Source: Pseudomonas sp. RIT288 (GTDB lineage Bacteria; Pseudomonadota; Gammaproteobacteria; Pseudomonadales; Pseudomonadaceae). From it: DNA of 64,000 bases. Where the stretch lies: contig NZ_JFYN01000017.1 in NCBI RefSeq assembly GCF_000631985.1, forward strand, positions 29,835 through 93,834, written 5' to 3'. The stretch's first letter is position 1; each line of letters opens with the position of its first letter. The position numbers were made by a program, and so were the translations under genes. Positions 17,065 to 26,199 of this stretch are shown one piece after another. Below the pieces are notes generated by a model. It was not told the origin of the DNA. It worked only from the letters and a program-made list of their open reading frames with translations, and ran no database searches.

Positions 17065-19488
17065 GTGAAAAACACCTCAGCCAATAACAAAAAATCCCCC
17101 TGGTTGCCGCTGGCCCTGGCGTTGGCGGTCAACGCCGCCGTGCCGCTGGCCTTCGCCGCTGAAGCCATTCACATCCGCGCCCAGCCGCTGGGCCAGGCCC
17201 TGAGCGAACTGGGCCAGCAAACTTCGCTGCAAGTGTTTTTCAGCCCGGATCTGGTCGCCGGCAAACAGGCACCGGCGGTTGACGGCAACCTGTCCCCCGA
17301 GCAGGCGTTGCGCCAATTGCTTCAGGGCAGCGGCCTCGACTATCAGATCAACGAAGGCTCGGTGACCCTGGCGCCGTCCGCAACTGCCGCCAGCAATGGC
17401 CCGCTGGAACTGGGCGTGACCGACATCAAAGTGGTCGGCGACTGGCTCGGCGACGCCGACGCTGCGGTGGTGCAGAACCACCCGGGCGCACGCACGGTGA
17501 TCCGCCGCGAAGCCATGGTCGAGCAGGGCGCGATGAACGTCAGTGACGTGCTCAAGCGTGTTCCCGGTGTGCAGGTGCAGGACTCCAACGGCACCGGCGG
17601 CAGCGACATTGCGCTGAACGTCGGCGTGCGTGGTCTGACTTCGCGCCTGTCACCACGCTCCACGGTGCTGATCGATGGCGTGCCGGCGGCGTTCGCACCG
17701 TACGGTCAGCCGCAGCTGTCGATGGCGCCGATCTCCTTGGGCAACCTCGACAGCATCGACGTGGTACGCGGCGCCGGCTCCGTGCGTTACGGGCCACAGA
17801 ACGTCGGCGGGGTGATCAACTTCGTCACCCGCGCCATCCCGGAAAAAACCACCGGGGAAATCGGCACCACGCTGGAAACCACCCGTTACGGCGGTTGGAA
17901 GCACATCGACACGGCGTTTCTCGGCGGCACCGCTGACAACGGCATGGGCGTGGCGCTGCTGTACTCCGGGGTCAACGGCAACGGTTATCGTGAGCGCAAC
18001 AACGGCAACGACATCGACGACGTGCTGCTCAAGACCCATTGGGCGCCGACCGATCAGGACGATTTCAGCCTCAACTTCCATTACTACGACGCCAGCGCCG
18101 ACATGCCCGGCGGCCTGACGCAGAAGCAGTACGACGACAAACCGTATGATTCGGTGCGCGACTACGACAACTTCAGCGGTCGGCGCAAAGACGTGTCGTT
18201 CAAGTGGATCCGCCAGATCGACGAGTGCACTCAGGCAGAAATCCTCACCTACTACACCGACAGCTTTCGCGGCAGCACCATCGCTGCCCGCGACCAGAAA
18301 ACTCTCAGCTCGTACCCGCGTTCCTACTACACCCTCGGTGTCGAGCCGCGTGTGTCGCGGGTCTTCGACGTCGGCCCGACCACTCAGGAAGTCAGCGTCG
18401 GTTATCGCTACCTGAAAGAGGCGATGCACGAGCAGTCGAGCCGTCTGGCGCTGGTCAACAATCAACCGGTGGTCACCCCGACCTCCGACGGCCATGTGTT
18501 CCAGGACCGCACCGGTGGTACCGAGGCCAACTCGGTGTATGTCGACAACAAGATCGACGTCGGCAACTGGACCATCACTCCGGGCATTCGCTTCGAACAC
18601 ATCAGCACCGACTGGCATGACCGCGCCGTGCTCGACACCGCAGGCAAACGCGTGCCAGAGAAAAACCGCAGCATCGAAAGCAACGAACCGCTGCCGGCGC
18701 TGAGCGTGATGTATCACCTGTCGGACGCGTGGAAACTGTTCGCCAACTACGAAACCTCGTTTGGCAGCCTGCAGTATTTCCAGCTCGGCCAGGGCGGCTC
18801 GGGGGATCAGACCGCCAACGGCCTGGAGCCGGAAAAGGCCAAGACCTACGAGATCGGTACGCGCTACAACGATGACGTGTGGGGTGGGGAAGTGACGCTG
18901 TTCTACATCGACTTCGATGACGAGCTGCAATACATCAGCAACGATGTCGGCTGGACCAACCTCGGCGCGACCAAGCACCAAGGCATCGAAGCGTCGGTGC
19001 ATTACGACATGGCGGCGCTCGATCCGCGTCTCGACGGTCTGACCGCCAACGCCGGTTTCACCTACACCCGCGCCACGTACGAAGGCGAGATTCCGGGCTT
19101 CAAGGGCCGTGACCTGCCGTTCTATTCGCGTCAGGTAGCAACCGTGGGCTTGCGCTACGACGTCAACCGCTGGACCTACAACATCGACGGTTTCGCCCAA
19201 TCGAAACAGCGCTCGCCGGGCACCGGGGTCAACGCCGATGGCAGCTTCAACGGCAATTACATCACCGAAGGCACGGCCGACGGGCAGTACGGCGACATCC
19301 CGGGTTACGTGACCTGGAACGTGCGCGGCGGTTATGACTTCGGGCCGCAGGTGTCGAACCTGAAGCTTGGCGCCGGGGTAAAAAACGTCTTCGACAAGCA
19401 GTACTTCACCCGTTCCAGCGACAACAATTCGGGGATGTATGTAGGTACGCCGCGGACGTTCTTTGTGCAAGCCAGCGTCGGTTTTTAA
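17065..19488 (+). CDS. fecA: TonB-dependent receptor with signalling domain, FecA-like
   Basis: 807 aa. Signal peptide ending A-V-P-L-A-F-A; an STN/secretin-type signalling domain at about 30-105; a plug domain at about 125-250 (V-L-K-R-V-P-G-V-Q-V-Q-D, V-R-G-A-G-S-V-R-Y-G-P-Q-N-V-G-G-V-I-N-F); then a 22-strand barrel ending in Phe. The overall sequence is closest, from memory, to ferric dicitrate receptor FecA. It imports a ferric chelate across the outer membrane with TonB energy and signals to FecR. The start is GTG 17065, with AGGA 11 bases upstream. Ferric citrate as ligand is inferred from similarity only; no FecBCDE transporter lies next door. Confidence 0.87.
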   Translation: MKNTSANNKKSPWLPLALALAVNAAVPLAFAAEAIHIRAQPLGQALSELGQQTSLQVFFSPDLVAGKQAPAVDGNLSPEQALRQLLQGSGLDYQINEGSVTLAPSATAASNGPLELGVTDIKVVGDWLGDADAAVVQNHPGARTVIRREAMVEQGAMNVSDVLKRVPGVQVQDSNGTGGSDIALNVGVRGLTSRLSPRSTVLIDGVPAAFAPYGQPQLSMAPISLGNLDSIDVVRGAGSVRYGPQNVGGVINFVTRAIPEKTTGEIGTTLETTRYGGWKHIDTAFLGGTADNGMGVALLYSGVNGNGYRERNNGNDIDDVLLKTHWAPTDQDDFSLNFHYYDASADMPGGLTQKQYDDKPYDSVRDYDNFSGRRKDVSFKWIRQIDECTQAEILTYYTDSFRGSTIAARDQKTLSSYPRSYYTLGVEPRVSRVFDVGPTTQEVSVGYRYLKEAMHEQSSRLALVNNQPVVTPTSDGHVFQDRTGGTEANSVYVDNKIDVGNWTITPGIRFEHISTDWHDRAVLDTAGKRVPEKNRSIESNEPLPALSVMYHLSDAWKLFANYETSFGSLQYFQLGQGGSGDQTANGLEPEKAKTYEIGTRYNDDVWGGEVTLFYIDFDDELQYISNDVGWTNLGATKHQGIEASVHYDMAALDPRLDGLTANAGFTYTRATYEGEIPGFKGRDLPFYSRQVATVGLRYDVNRWTYNIDGFAQSKQRSPGTGVNADGSFNGNYITEGTADGQYGDIPGYVTWNVRGGYDFGPQVSNLKLGAGVKNVFDKQYFTRSSDNNSGMYVGTPRTFFVQASVGF

Positions 19489-19496
19489 AGCTTAAG

Positions 19497-19576
19497 AGCA
19501 AAAGATCGCAGCCTGCGGCAGCTCCTACAGGAAACGCATTCCCATGTAGGAGCTGCCGCAGGCTGCGATCTTTTGC
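19497..19576. repeat. REP-type hairpin with long near-perfect arms
   Basis: Arms AGCAAAAGATCGCAGCCTGC... and its complement (about 33 bases each) enclose roughly 12 bases. It lies between the convergent fecA and MFS genes and begins nine bases after the fecA stop, so it may also end both transcripts. Confidence 0.85.
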
Positions 19577-19577
19577 T

Positions 19578-20729
19578 TCAGACTTTCAACACCTTGCCGC
19601 CAATGGCTACCGCCACTAACAACACCGCCATCAACCCGAAAGCAAAACTCAAACTGCTGGCATGGGCGACAAAGCCGATCACCGCCGGCCCCGCCAGAAT
19701 TCCCGCGTACCCCAGCGTGGTAATCGCCGGCACCGCGATGCTTTCCGGCATCACGGTCTGCTTGCCCACCGCCGTGTACAGCACCGGCACGATGTTCGAA
19801 CAGCCAGCGCCGACCAGCGCATAACCCAGCAGCGCCGCTTCCCAGCTCGGGGCGAAGGTCGCCAGAAACAGACCTGCCGCCGCCAACAGCCCGCCGAACA
19901 AAATGATCCGCGTGGCCCCGACACTGCGCACGATCCGGTCACCCAGCAAGCGTCCCGCCGTCATGGTCAGGGCAAATGCGGCGTAACCCAAACCCGCATA
20001 CGCCGTGTCGATTCCGCGTTCCTGCGCGAGGAACACCGCGCTCCAGTCCAGCGCCGCGCCTTCGGTGAGGAACACGATGAAGCACATCCCGCCGATGAAC
20101 AGCACGATGCCGTGGGGAATGGCGAACGCCGGCCCGGAGCTTTCACTGCCATACGGCAGCATGTGCGGCACCGCTTTGAACAGCGCACCGATCAACACCG
20201 CCACCACCACCAGCATCGCCGCCAGTGGCGTCAACCCGAGACCGAGCAGGGCGCTGACGCCGGCCGCGCCGACAATCCCGCCGAGGCTGAACAGGCCATG
20301 AAACCCCGACATCATGTGCTTGCCGCTGGCCCGTTCGACGATCAACGCCTGCAGGTTGACGGTCGAATCCAGCGTGCCCAATCCGGCGCCGAACATGAAC
20401 AGCGTGGCGATCAACGCCGGTATCGACGACACCGTCGCCAGCAACGGCAGCGCCGCACAAATCAGCAGGGTGCCGCCGGTCGCCACTTTGCGGCAGCCAA
20501 ACCGTGTGGCGAGAATCCCTGCCAGTGGCATCGTCAGAATCGAGCCGACTCCCAGGCACAGCAGCAACAGGCCCAACGTGCCTTCGTCGAGTCCGGCGCG
20601 GGCTTTGGCGTACGGCACCAGCGGCGCCCACGCGGCAATGCCCAGGCCGGCGATGAAAAAAGCGATGCGCGTCGACATCTGTTGCAGGTGTCCGGGGACG
20701 AAAGTGTCTTGGGGGTTGAGGCTGGTCAT
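19578..20729 (-). CDS. MFS transporter, YbjJ-like
   Basis: 383 aa with about 12 membrane helices. It has the usual MFS loop features: G-F-H-G-L-F-S-L-G-G near helix 5, and the loop after helix 2 (A-T-R-F-G-C-R-K-V). The sequence resembles the YbjJ/fucose-permease-like group often annotated as inner-membrane MFS proteins of unknown substrate. ATG 20729 is the best start because AAGGA sits five bases upstream; an in-frame TTG at 20744 is unlikely. It stands alone, between a REP hairpin and a REP tandem array. Confidence 0.82.
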   Translation of the reverse strand: MTSLNPQDTFVPGHLQQMSTRIAFFIAGLGIAAWAPLVPYAKARAGLDEGTLGLLLLCLGVGSILTMPLAGILATRFGCRKVATGGTLLICAALPLLATVSSIPALIATLFMFGAGLGTLDSTVNLQALIVERASGKHMMSGFHGLFSLGGIVGAAGVSALLGLGLTPLAAMLVVVAVLIGALFKAVPHMLPYGSESSGPAFAIPHGIVLFIGGMCFIVFLTEGAALDWSAVFLAQERGIDTAYAGLGYAAFALTMTAGRLLGDRIVRSVGATRIILFGGLLAAAGLFLATFAPSWEAALLGYALVGAGCSNIVPVLYTAVGKQTVMPESIAVPAITTLGYAGILAGPAVIGFVAHASSLSFAFGLMAVLLVAVAIGGKVLKV

Positions 20730-20826
20730 ATCAATCCTTGGCAAAAAACGTCGCGTCCCCGAATGACAGTGATAGCGCGTCGAGGTTCGATCGCAGCTCT
20801 CAGGGCAGGTGCAGCCGACATCCTAA

Positions 20827-21321
20827 CCTGTGGCAGTGGCTTGCTCGCGATGGTGCTGGTTCAGGCGATGAATATGGCGACTGACAAACCGTCATCGCGA
20901 GCAGGCTCACTCCCACAGGGTTCTTCGCTGAACCGGGTATTTGTGAGCGCCGGTCATCCAATGTAGGAGTGAGCCTGCTCGCGAAGGCGGTGTATCAGCT
21001 AACCAATATGGCGGCTGATGCACTGCTATCGCGAGCAGGCTCACTCCTACAGGGTTCTTCACGGAACCGGGCATTTGTGAGCGCCGGTCATCCAATGTAG
21101 GAGTGAGCCTGCTCGCGAAGGCGGTGTATCAGCTAACCAATATGGCGGCTGATGCACTGCTATCGCGAGCAGGCTCACTCCTACAGGGTTCTTCACGGAA
21201 CCGGGCATTTGTGAGCGCCGGTCATCCAATGTAGGAGTGAGCCTGCTCGCGAAGGCGGTGTATCAGCTAACCAATATGGCGGCTGATGCACTGCTATCGC
21301 GAGCAGGCTCACTCCTACAGG
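20827..21321. repeat. Tandem array of a 134-bp REP-containing unit, about 3.7 copies
   Basis: Units start ATGTAGGAGTGAGCCTGCTC at 20961, 21095 and 21229. The first two are full 134-bp copies and look identical over most of their length; the third ends at about 21321. A diverged first copy occupies about 20827-20960. Each unit holds one TGCTCGCGA hairpin plus a spacer containing GTTCTTCACGGAACCGGGCA. The array nearly fills the 640-bp gap before the DapF-like gene. Confidence 0.93.
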
Positions 21322-21369
21322 GGATCGCGGTTTACAGTGACTGCTTCGACAAGGAGGACTGGGCCGGTG

Positions 21370-22350
21370 ATGACGCAATTTTACGATGCGCGGGGCAATA
21401 TTTACGGGGTGGTTTCGCCGCAGAGGCTTCGTGAGGCGGGGATCGATCTGCCGAGCGGTGCCGCAGAGTGTGCTGCGTCGAGACCGGCATGGAGTCGCGC
21501 AGCCATTGCGCTGTGCTGCGACTGGCCAGAGGGCCAGCGCCCGGCGGGGAGCAAATCGCATCGCAGCGACGGGCTGCTGATCGGCCCGTTCCAGGCAGTG
21601 CCGCCGTTCGACGTGCTGATCGTCAATACCGACGGCACCTTGGCCGAGCGCAGCGGCAATGGCCTGACGATTTTTTCCCAGTCGTTGCTGGAGCAAGGGC
21701 TGATGCCGGCGCAAGGCGCGTTGCTGAAGGTACATCACGACAAGGGCGATGCTGTGCAAACCTCGGTGAAACCGGCGGAAGTCGAAGGTGTGAACGGCTT
21801 CTGGCTGGACCTTGGTCAACCGGGCTTCGGGCCTTCGGCGGTGGGTGCGCAGCAGGTTGAAAAGCGCGCGTTCAATGGCAAGGAAGTCAGCCACGTAGGG
21901 CAACTGGCCGAGCTCAGCCCGGCGTGGCAGCACAGTCAATTCGTGCGCATCGGCAATCCGCATTGCGTAACGTTGTTGACCGACATCGCCGGGTTGCCGA
22001 GTAACTCACAAATGCGCGAATCGCCTTGGGCCGAAGGCCTGACCCGAATCGCCTACGCGATGCCGGCGGGCGTCGGACTGCCATGCCCGGCTGGCATCAA
22101 TCTGCAATGGGCCGCGCTTGAGTCAGCGCAGCGCATCGTTGCCCGGGTATTCGAGCGTGGCGAAGGGCCGACGGCGTCTTCCGGCACCAGCGCCAGTGCG
22201 GTGGCCTGTGCGGCATGGGCGGTGGGTTGGGTGGCGAGTGGGGAGGTGCACGTCGTCATGCCGGGCGGGACGGCGCCGGTGTTGCTCGAAGAAGCGCAGG
22301 GCGAATTGGTGCGGGTCAGGTTGTTTGGTACGGCTCGATTGATCGGCTGA
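21370..22350 (+). CDS. DapF-fold protein (diaminopimelate epimerase-like) lacking both catalytic cysteines
   Basis: 326 aa. The DapF fold is recognisable from three motifs: the N-terminal F-Y-D-A-R-G-N-I-Y, N-T-D-G-T-L-A-E-R-S95-G-N-G, and V-F-E-R-G-E-G-P-T-A-S-S271-G-T. In diaminopimelate epimerase the last two hold the acid/base cysteines (C-G-N-G and A-C-G-T-G); here both positions are serine. Racemisation by the normal two-thiol mechanism is therefore unlikely. It could be a dehydratase-like or binding paralogue. It is probably not the housekeeping dapF. The start is ATG 21370 or GTG 21367, with AAGGAGG 9-12 bases upstream. It has no operon partner; a REP array precedes it and a REP hairpin follows. 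Confidence 0.75.
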   Translation: MTQFYDARGNIYGVVSPQRLREAGIDLPSGAAECAASRPAWSRAAIALCCDWPEGQRPAGSKSHRSDGLLIGPFQAVPPFDVLIVNTDGTLAERSGNGLTIFSQSLLEQGLMPAQGALLKVHHDKGDAVQTSVKPAEVEGVNGFWLDLGQPGFGPSAVGAQQVEKRAFNGKEVSHVGQLAELSPAWQHSQFVRIGNPHCVTLLTDIAGLPSNSQMRESPWAEGLTRIAYAMPAGVGLPCPAGINLQWAALESAQRIVARVFERGEGPTASSGTSASAVACAAWAVGWVASGEVHVVMPGGTAPVLLEEAQGELVRVRLFGTARLIG

Positions 22351-22417
22351 ACCGGCAATCGCCTTCGCTGGCAGGCCTCCCGCAGGGAAATGCATATCCA
22401 TGCAGGATCGCACGTTC

Positions 22418-22473
22418 TGTAGGAGCTGCCGCAGGTTCGGGCCGCGATCGAACCTGCGGCAGCTCCTACAGGG
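22418..22473. repeat. Short REP-type hairpin
   Basis: TGTAGGAGCTGCCGCAGGTT and its complement AACCTGCGGCAGCTCCTACA face each other around a short CG-rich loop. It lies between the convergent DapF-like and codA genes. Confidence 0.85.
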
Positions 22474-22481
22474 AATAGAGG

Positions 22482-23729
22482 TCAGCCCAGAGGGTTGCTG
22501 AACTCCACCACTGGCATCTGCCGCTGCATCAGCACCTTGCCGCCGCGAATCGAATACAGCGGCAGGCCCTGGCTGCGGATCACTTCGTAATCGCTGTCTG
22601 CCGATAGAATCAGCAGGTTCGCCGGGCGCCCCTGTTCCAGACCATAACGCTCACCCAGGTGCATGGCCTTGGCGCTGTTGTCAGTGACCAGATCCAGCGC
22701 GTTCTGCAGGTTGCGGTAACCGAGCATGTGGCAGATGTGCAACCCGGCTTCCAGCACGCGCAGGATGTTGCCGTTGCCCAGCGGATACCAAGGATCGACG
22801 ATCGAGTCCTGGCCAAAGCACACGTTCATCCCGGCTTCGAGCAATTCATTCACGCGGGTCACGCCACGGCGTTTCGGGAAGTTGTCGAAGCGTCCCTGCA
22901 GGTGAATGCTTTCGGTCGGGCACGAGACGAAACTGATCCCGGAATGCCCGAGCAGGCGGAACAGTTTGGCGCAGTAGGCGTTGTCGTAAGAGCCCATCGC
23001 CGTGGTGTGGCTGGCGGTGACCCGCGCGCCCATGTCGCGGCTGCGTGCCTCTTCGGCGAGCACTTCGAGAAAGCGCGAGTGCGGGTCGTCGGTCTCGTCG
23101 CAATGCACATCAACCAGGCACCCGGTGCGTTCGGCCAGGTCCATCAGAAACTTCACTGAACTGACGCCCTGATCGCGGGTGTACTCGAAATGCGGAATAC
23201 CGCCGACCACGTCGGCGCCCATGCGAATCGCTTCCTCCATCAGCTCGCGACCGTTGCGGAACGACTCGATGCCTTCCTGCGGGAACGCGACGATTTGCAG
23301 GTCGATCAGATGCCGGGATTCTTCGCGCACTTCGAGCATCGCCTTGAGCGCGGTGAGTTGCGGGTCGGTGACGTCGACGTGGGTGCGCACGTGCTGGATG
23401 CCGTGGGCGGCCAGGGCCTGAATGGTTTTCTTGGCGCGAGTCTTGGTGTCTTCTTCGGTGATGGTGACCTTGCGCTCGCCCCAGCACTCGATGCCCTCGA
23501 ACAGCGTGCCGCTCATGTTCCAGCGCGGCTCGCCAGCGGTCAGCGTGGCGTCGAGGTGGATGTGCGGCTCGACGAAGGGCGGCACCACCAGGTTGCCACC
23601 GGCGTCGAGGTCGCCGGGGTTGAGGGTCGGGGCTTCGGTCTGGCGACCGATGCTGCTGATCAGGCCGTCTTCCAGGTGCAATTCGTGCAAACCTTCCTGG
23701 TTGCGCAGTCGGGCGTTGATGATGTGCAT
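22482..23729 (-). CDS. codA: Cytosine deaminase
   Basis: 415 aa amidohydrolase. Metal site motifs: H56-I-H58-L-D at the first strand, H-C-D-E-T-D-D near 210, A-S-H-T-T-A-M near 240, and F-G-Q-D-S-I-V-D-P-W near 308, all as in E. coli CodA (427 aa). It converts cytosine to uracil and ammonia in the cytosol for pyrimidine salvage. ATG 23729 has AAGGA seven bases upstream and gives MHIINARLRN. It is the second gene of a leftward operon, 14 bp after the cytosine permease gene. Isoguanine or related deaminase activity is a less likely alternative. Confidence 0.92.
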   Translation of the reverse strand: MHIINARLRNQEGLHELHLEDGLISSIGRQTEAPTLNPGDLDAGGNLVVPPFVEPHIHLDATLTAGEPRWNMSGTLFEGIECWGERKVTITEEDTKTRAKKTIQALAAHGIQHVRTHVDVTDPQLTALKAMLEVREESRHLIDLQIVAFPQEGIESFRNGRELMEEAIRMGADVVGGIPHFEYTRDQGVSSVKFLMDLAERTGCLVDVHCDETDDPHSRFLEVLAEEARSRDMGARVTASHTTAMGSYDNAYCAKLFRLLGHSGISFVSCPTESIHLQGRFDNFPKRRGVTRVNELLEAGMNVCFGQDSIVDPWYPLGNGNILRVLEAGLHICHMLGYRNLQNALDLVTDNSAKAMHLGERYGLEQGRPANLLILSADSDYEVIRSQGLPLYSIRGGKVLMQRQMPVVEFSNPLG

Positions 23730-23743
23730 CAGGCGAATCCTTC

Positions 23744-25015
23744 TTATAGGTCTGGTAGTGGCGCACTGGCGCGACGGGCGCCGAGCAGGCCGGTGACGAT
23801 GACATACGTTAGCGCGGCGGCGGCAATCCCTACCAGCGGCGCGACCCACGGCGAGTGGAACGCGGCGAGCGTGCCGACCGCGTAAGCCCCCAGCCCCGGC
23901 CAGTTGAACGCCGGCAGCCGTGCGTCGGCCAGTCGCGGATAGCGCCCGCGCCAGCGGAAGAAAAAGTCGGCCATGATCACCCCGCCAATCGGCGGAATCA
24001 CCGTGCCCAGCAGAATCAGGTACGGCACCAGCATGTCGTACATGCCCAGCAGGGCGAGCAGGGTACCGATCACCGCACCGGCCAGGGTCACGGTTTTGCG
24101 TCGGCCGGTGCGCAGCAGGTTGCAGCCGGCAACGGCAAAGTTGTAGATGGTGTTGTCCTGAGTGCTCCAGATATTCAGCAACAGCATGGCCATCGCGGCC
24201 ATGGCGAAACCTTGCAGCAGCAACACTTCAACCACGTCGGGTTGCTGATAGACGATCGCGCCGTAAGCACCGATCAGCACCATCAGGCCATTGCCGATGA
24301 AAAATCCGATCAGGCTGGCCAACACGGCAACCCGTGCCGAGCGTGAGAAGCGGGTCCAGTTGGTCGCCTGGGTCGCGCCGCTGACGAAGGTGCCGAACAC
24401 CAGCGTGATCGCAGTCGACCAGTCCAGCGACCCCGTTGGCACCACGCTGAGCAAACCTTCGAGGCCGCCGACTTTCACCGTCGCGACCCACATCGACAGC
24501 ATCAGCAGCAACATCATCGCCGGCACCGCGATGTACGACAGAATCTCCAGACCGCGATACCCGACATACGCCGTGGCGCAGAACACCAGGCCGAACAGCA
24601 CCATCAAACCGAGCACTGTGCCTTGCTCCAGATCGAAGTATTTGCCGAGCACCACGGCGGCGGTCGCGGTGCCCCAGGCGTACCAGCCGATCTGGGTGAA
24701 ACCGAGGATCAGGTCGCTGAGCTTGCTGCCGACTTCACCAAAACAGAAGCGCCCCATCAGCACCGAATTAAGCCCGCTTTTGAAGGCGATATAACCGAGG
24801 CCTGCCGCATACAGACCGAGCAGCAGGTTACCGACGATGATCACCGCCATCATCTCGCCAAAACTGAAGGCCACACCGAGCTTGCCGCCGGCAAACATGG
24901 TTGCGGTGAAGAAGGTGAAACCGAGCAGCACCATGGCGGTCGAGGCCAGGCCTTTGCGTGCATGCATCGGGACTTCGCTGAGGGGGTAGTCGTTGCCGGG
25001 GTCGTTCTGCGTCAT
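23744..25015 (-). CDS. codB: Cytosine permease (NCS1 family)
   Basis: 423 aa with 12 predicted membrane helices. It aligns from the N-terminus with CodB: D-Y-P-L-S-E-V-P, G-G-x-L-G and the Q-x-T-N-W-T-R-F-S-R-loop region. It imports cytosine through the inner membrane by cation symport. It is followed at 14 bp by codA, so uptake and deamination are co-expressed. A ribosome site (AGGAACGCCCC) precedes ATG 25015. The gap upstream holds a diverged REP element; I see no clear regulator site. Confidence 0.92.
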   Translation of the reverse strand: MTQNDPGNDYPLSEVPMHARKGLASTAMVLLGFTFFTATMFAGGKLGVAFSFGEMMAVIIVGNLLLGLYAAGLGYIAFKSGLNSVLMGRFCFGEVGSKLSDLILGFTQIGWYAWGTATAAVVLGKYFDLEQGTVLGLMVLFGLVFCATAYVGYRGLEILSYIAVPAMMLLLMLSMWVATVKVGGLEGLLSVVPTGSLDWSTAITLVFGTFVSGATQATNWTRFSRSARVAVLASLIGFFIGNGLMVLIGAYGAIVYQQPDVVEVLLLQGFAMAAMAMLLLNIWSTQDNTIYNFAVAGCNLLRTGRRKTVTLAGAVIGTLLALLGMYDMLVPYLILLGTVIPPIGGVIMADFFFRWRGRYPRLADARLPAFNWPGLGAYAVGTLAAFHSPWVAPLVGIAAAALTYVIVTGLLGARRASAPLPDL

Positions 25016-25152
25016 GGGGCGTTCCTTGCTGAAGAGGGGGGACGCGGGGTGGGTTGCAGCGGTCGTGCCAAATGCTGATTGGCGCGGGTTATGTATAGAC
25101 GAGGCACGCCGTCAGGCGCGAAAACAGTGCATCTGAAAGCACCAAAGCCCAA

Positions 25153-25195
25153 TGTAGGAGCTGCCGAAGGCCCGAGCCTGCGGCATCTCCTGCTG
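25153..25195. repeat. Degenerate REP-type hairpin
   Basis: TGTAGGAGCTGCCGAAGGCC pairs imperfectly with GCCTGCGGCATCTCCTGC. It is the least conserved member of the family in this window and lies just before the end of the alpha/beta hydrolase gene. Confidence 0.6.
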
Positions 25196-25210
25196 GGGGA
25201 TTGGTGTGGG

Positions 25211-26023
25211 TCAGAGGAAGCGCAGCAGGGCGGCGACGATGGCTTCCGGGGCATCTTCCTGAACGAGGTGGCCGGCGTTGGCGATTGGATGAAATTGCGC
25301 GCCGGGAATCATCTTGTGCAGCGCCCGGCCACGCTCGTTGGGAATCCACTGATCGGCTTCGCCCCAGAGAATCTGCACCGGACAGCGGATGTTCGGGTAC
25401 AGCGGTTCGGCCTCGCGGGTGTAGCGCTCGTCCATCTGCGCGATCTGCCGATAGAACGCCGCTTGCCCCGGATCGCCGAGCCACGGTTGCACGTAGGGCG
25501 CCAGTTCTGCGTCGGGGATGTCGCGGTGAATCGCCCCGCGAATGTAAGTCGGGACGATCGCGCGCTGAATGTAATCCGGCAGGCCGCGGAACGCCGCTTC
25601 ATGCTGGCGCACATGCTGCACGAACGGTGATCCCCACGGCGTCAGCGCCACCGGATCGATCAGTGTCAGGCTGCGGTAGTCCTTGCCATCGAGCAAGTGC
25701 GCGCGCAGCGCGGTGGCACCGCCGAAGTCGTGGGCGACCACGTCCGGGCGCTGGATGTTCCAGTGATCGAGCAACTGCGCGAGAAGTTGATTCTGCACGC
25801 CGAGGGAAACATCGGCATCCGGTTGTGCGGAGCGCCCGTAACCCAGCAGGTCAAAATAATGCACCCGGTGACTGGCGAAAAAATGCGGCGCGATGCGGTG
25901 CCACACGTAAGACGAGAACGGCGTGCCGTGCACGAACACCAGTGGCGGGCCGTCACCGCGCACGGCGTGGTGCACCGGATGCCCGTTGAAATCGAAGACC
26001 TGATCCAGCAGCCAGTCCGTCAT
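25211..26023 (-). CDS. Alpha/beta-fold hydrolase with aspartate nucleophile (haloalkane dehalogenase-like)
   Basis: 270 aa. It has the oxyanion motif H-G-T-P (32-35), the nucleophile elbow V-V-A-H-D99-F-G-G, a likely acid in W-G-E-A-D-Q-W-I-P, and the catalytic histidine in N-A-G-H-L-V-Q-E-D-A-P-E. An Asp in place of Ser at the elbow is typical of haloalkane dehalogenases, fluoroacetate dehalogenases and epoxide hydrolases, so one of these reactions is expected; I cannot tell which. ATG 26023 has GAGGA seven bases upstream; the TTG at 26053 is unlikely. It is a single gene. Confidence 0.8.
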   Translation of the reverse strand: MTDWLLDQVFDFNGHPVHHAVRGDGPPLVFVHGTPFSSYVWHRIAPHFFASHRVHYFDLLGYGRSAQPDADVSLGVQNQLLAQLLDHWNIQRPDVVAHDFGGATALRAHLLDGKDYRSLTLIDPVALTPWGSPFVQHVRQHEAAFRGLPDYIQRAIVPTYIRGAIHRDIPDAELAPYVQPWLGDPGQAAFYRQIAQMDERYTREAEPLYPNIRCPVQILWGEADQWIPNERGRALHKMIPGAQFHPIANAGHLVQEDAPEAIVAALLRFL

Positions 26024-26065
26024 CGGCCTGTCCTCTTGGCGGGTTTGAGCCAAAAAGCATAGGCA

Positions 26066-26090
26066 TAAAAAAACAGCCGTGAAGGCTGTT
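26066..26090 (-). terminator. Rho-independent terminator for leftward transcription
   Basis: Read on the minus strand: stem AACAGCC, loop TTCAC, stem GGCTGTT, then a run of seven Ts. It would stop transcripts coming from queD before they reach the hydrolase gene. Confidence 0.8.
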
Positions 26091-26102
26091 AACGCAGATC
26101 AC

Positions 26103-26183
26103 CTGTAGGAGCTGCCGCAGGCTGCGATCTTTTGATCTTTAAAAACAAGATCAAAAGATCGCAGCCTGCGGCAGCTCCTACAA
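26103..26183. repeat. REP-type hairpin with near-perfect long arms
   Basis: Arms beginning TGTAGGAGCTGCCGCAGGCT extend through GCGATCTTTTGATCTT before folding back, about 38 bases per arm. It lies just downstream of queD. Confidence 0.9.
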
Positions 26184-26199
26184 GGGGATTTGTGTTGGA

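Noticed and set aside
17650..19470. 606-codon frame opposite fecA
   Set aside because: It mirrors a well-supported TonB receptor; the composition is typical of antisense and no motifs were seen.
20827..21321. Regular repeats considered as a CRISPR array
   Set aside because: The 134-bp units are whole duplicates without unique spacers, each contains a REP hairpin, and no cas gene is near.
21370..22350. Housekeeping diaminopimelate epimerase (dapF)
   Set aside because: Both catalytic cysteines are serine and the gene is not beside lysA, as dapF usually is in Pseudomonas.
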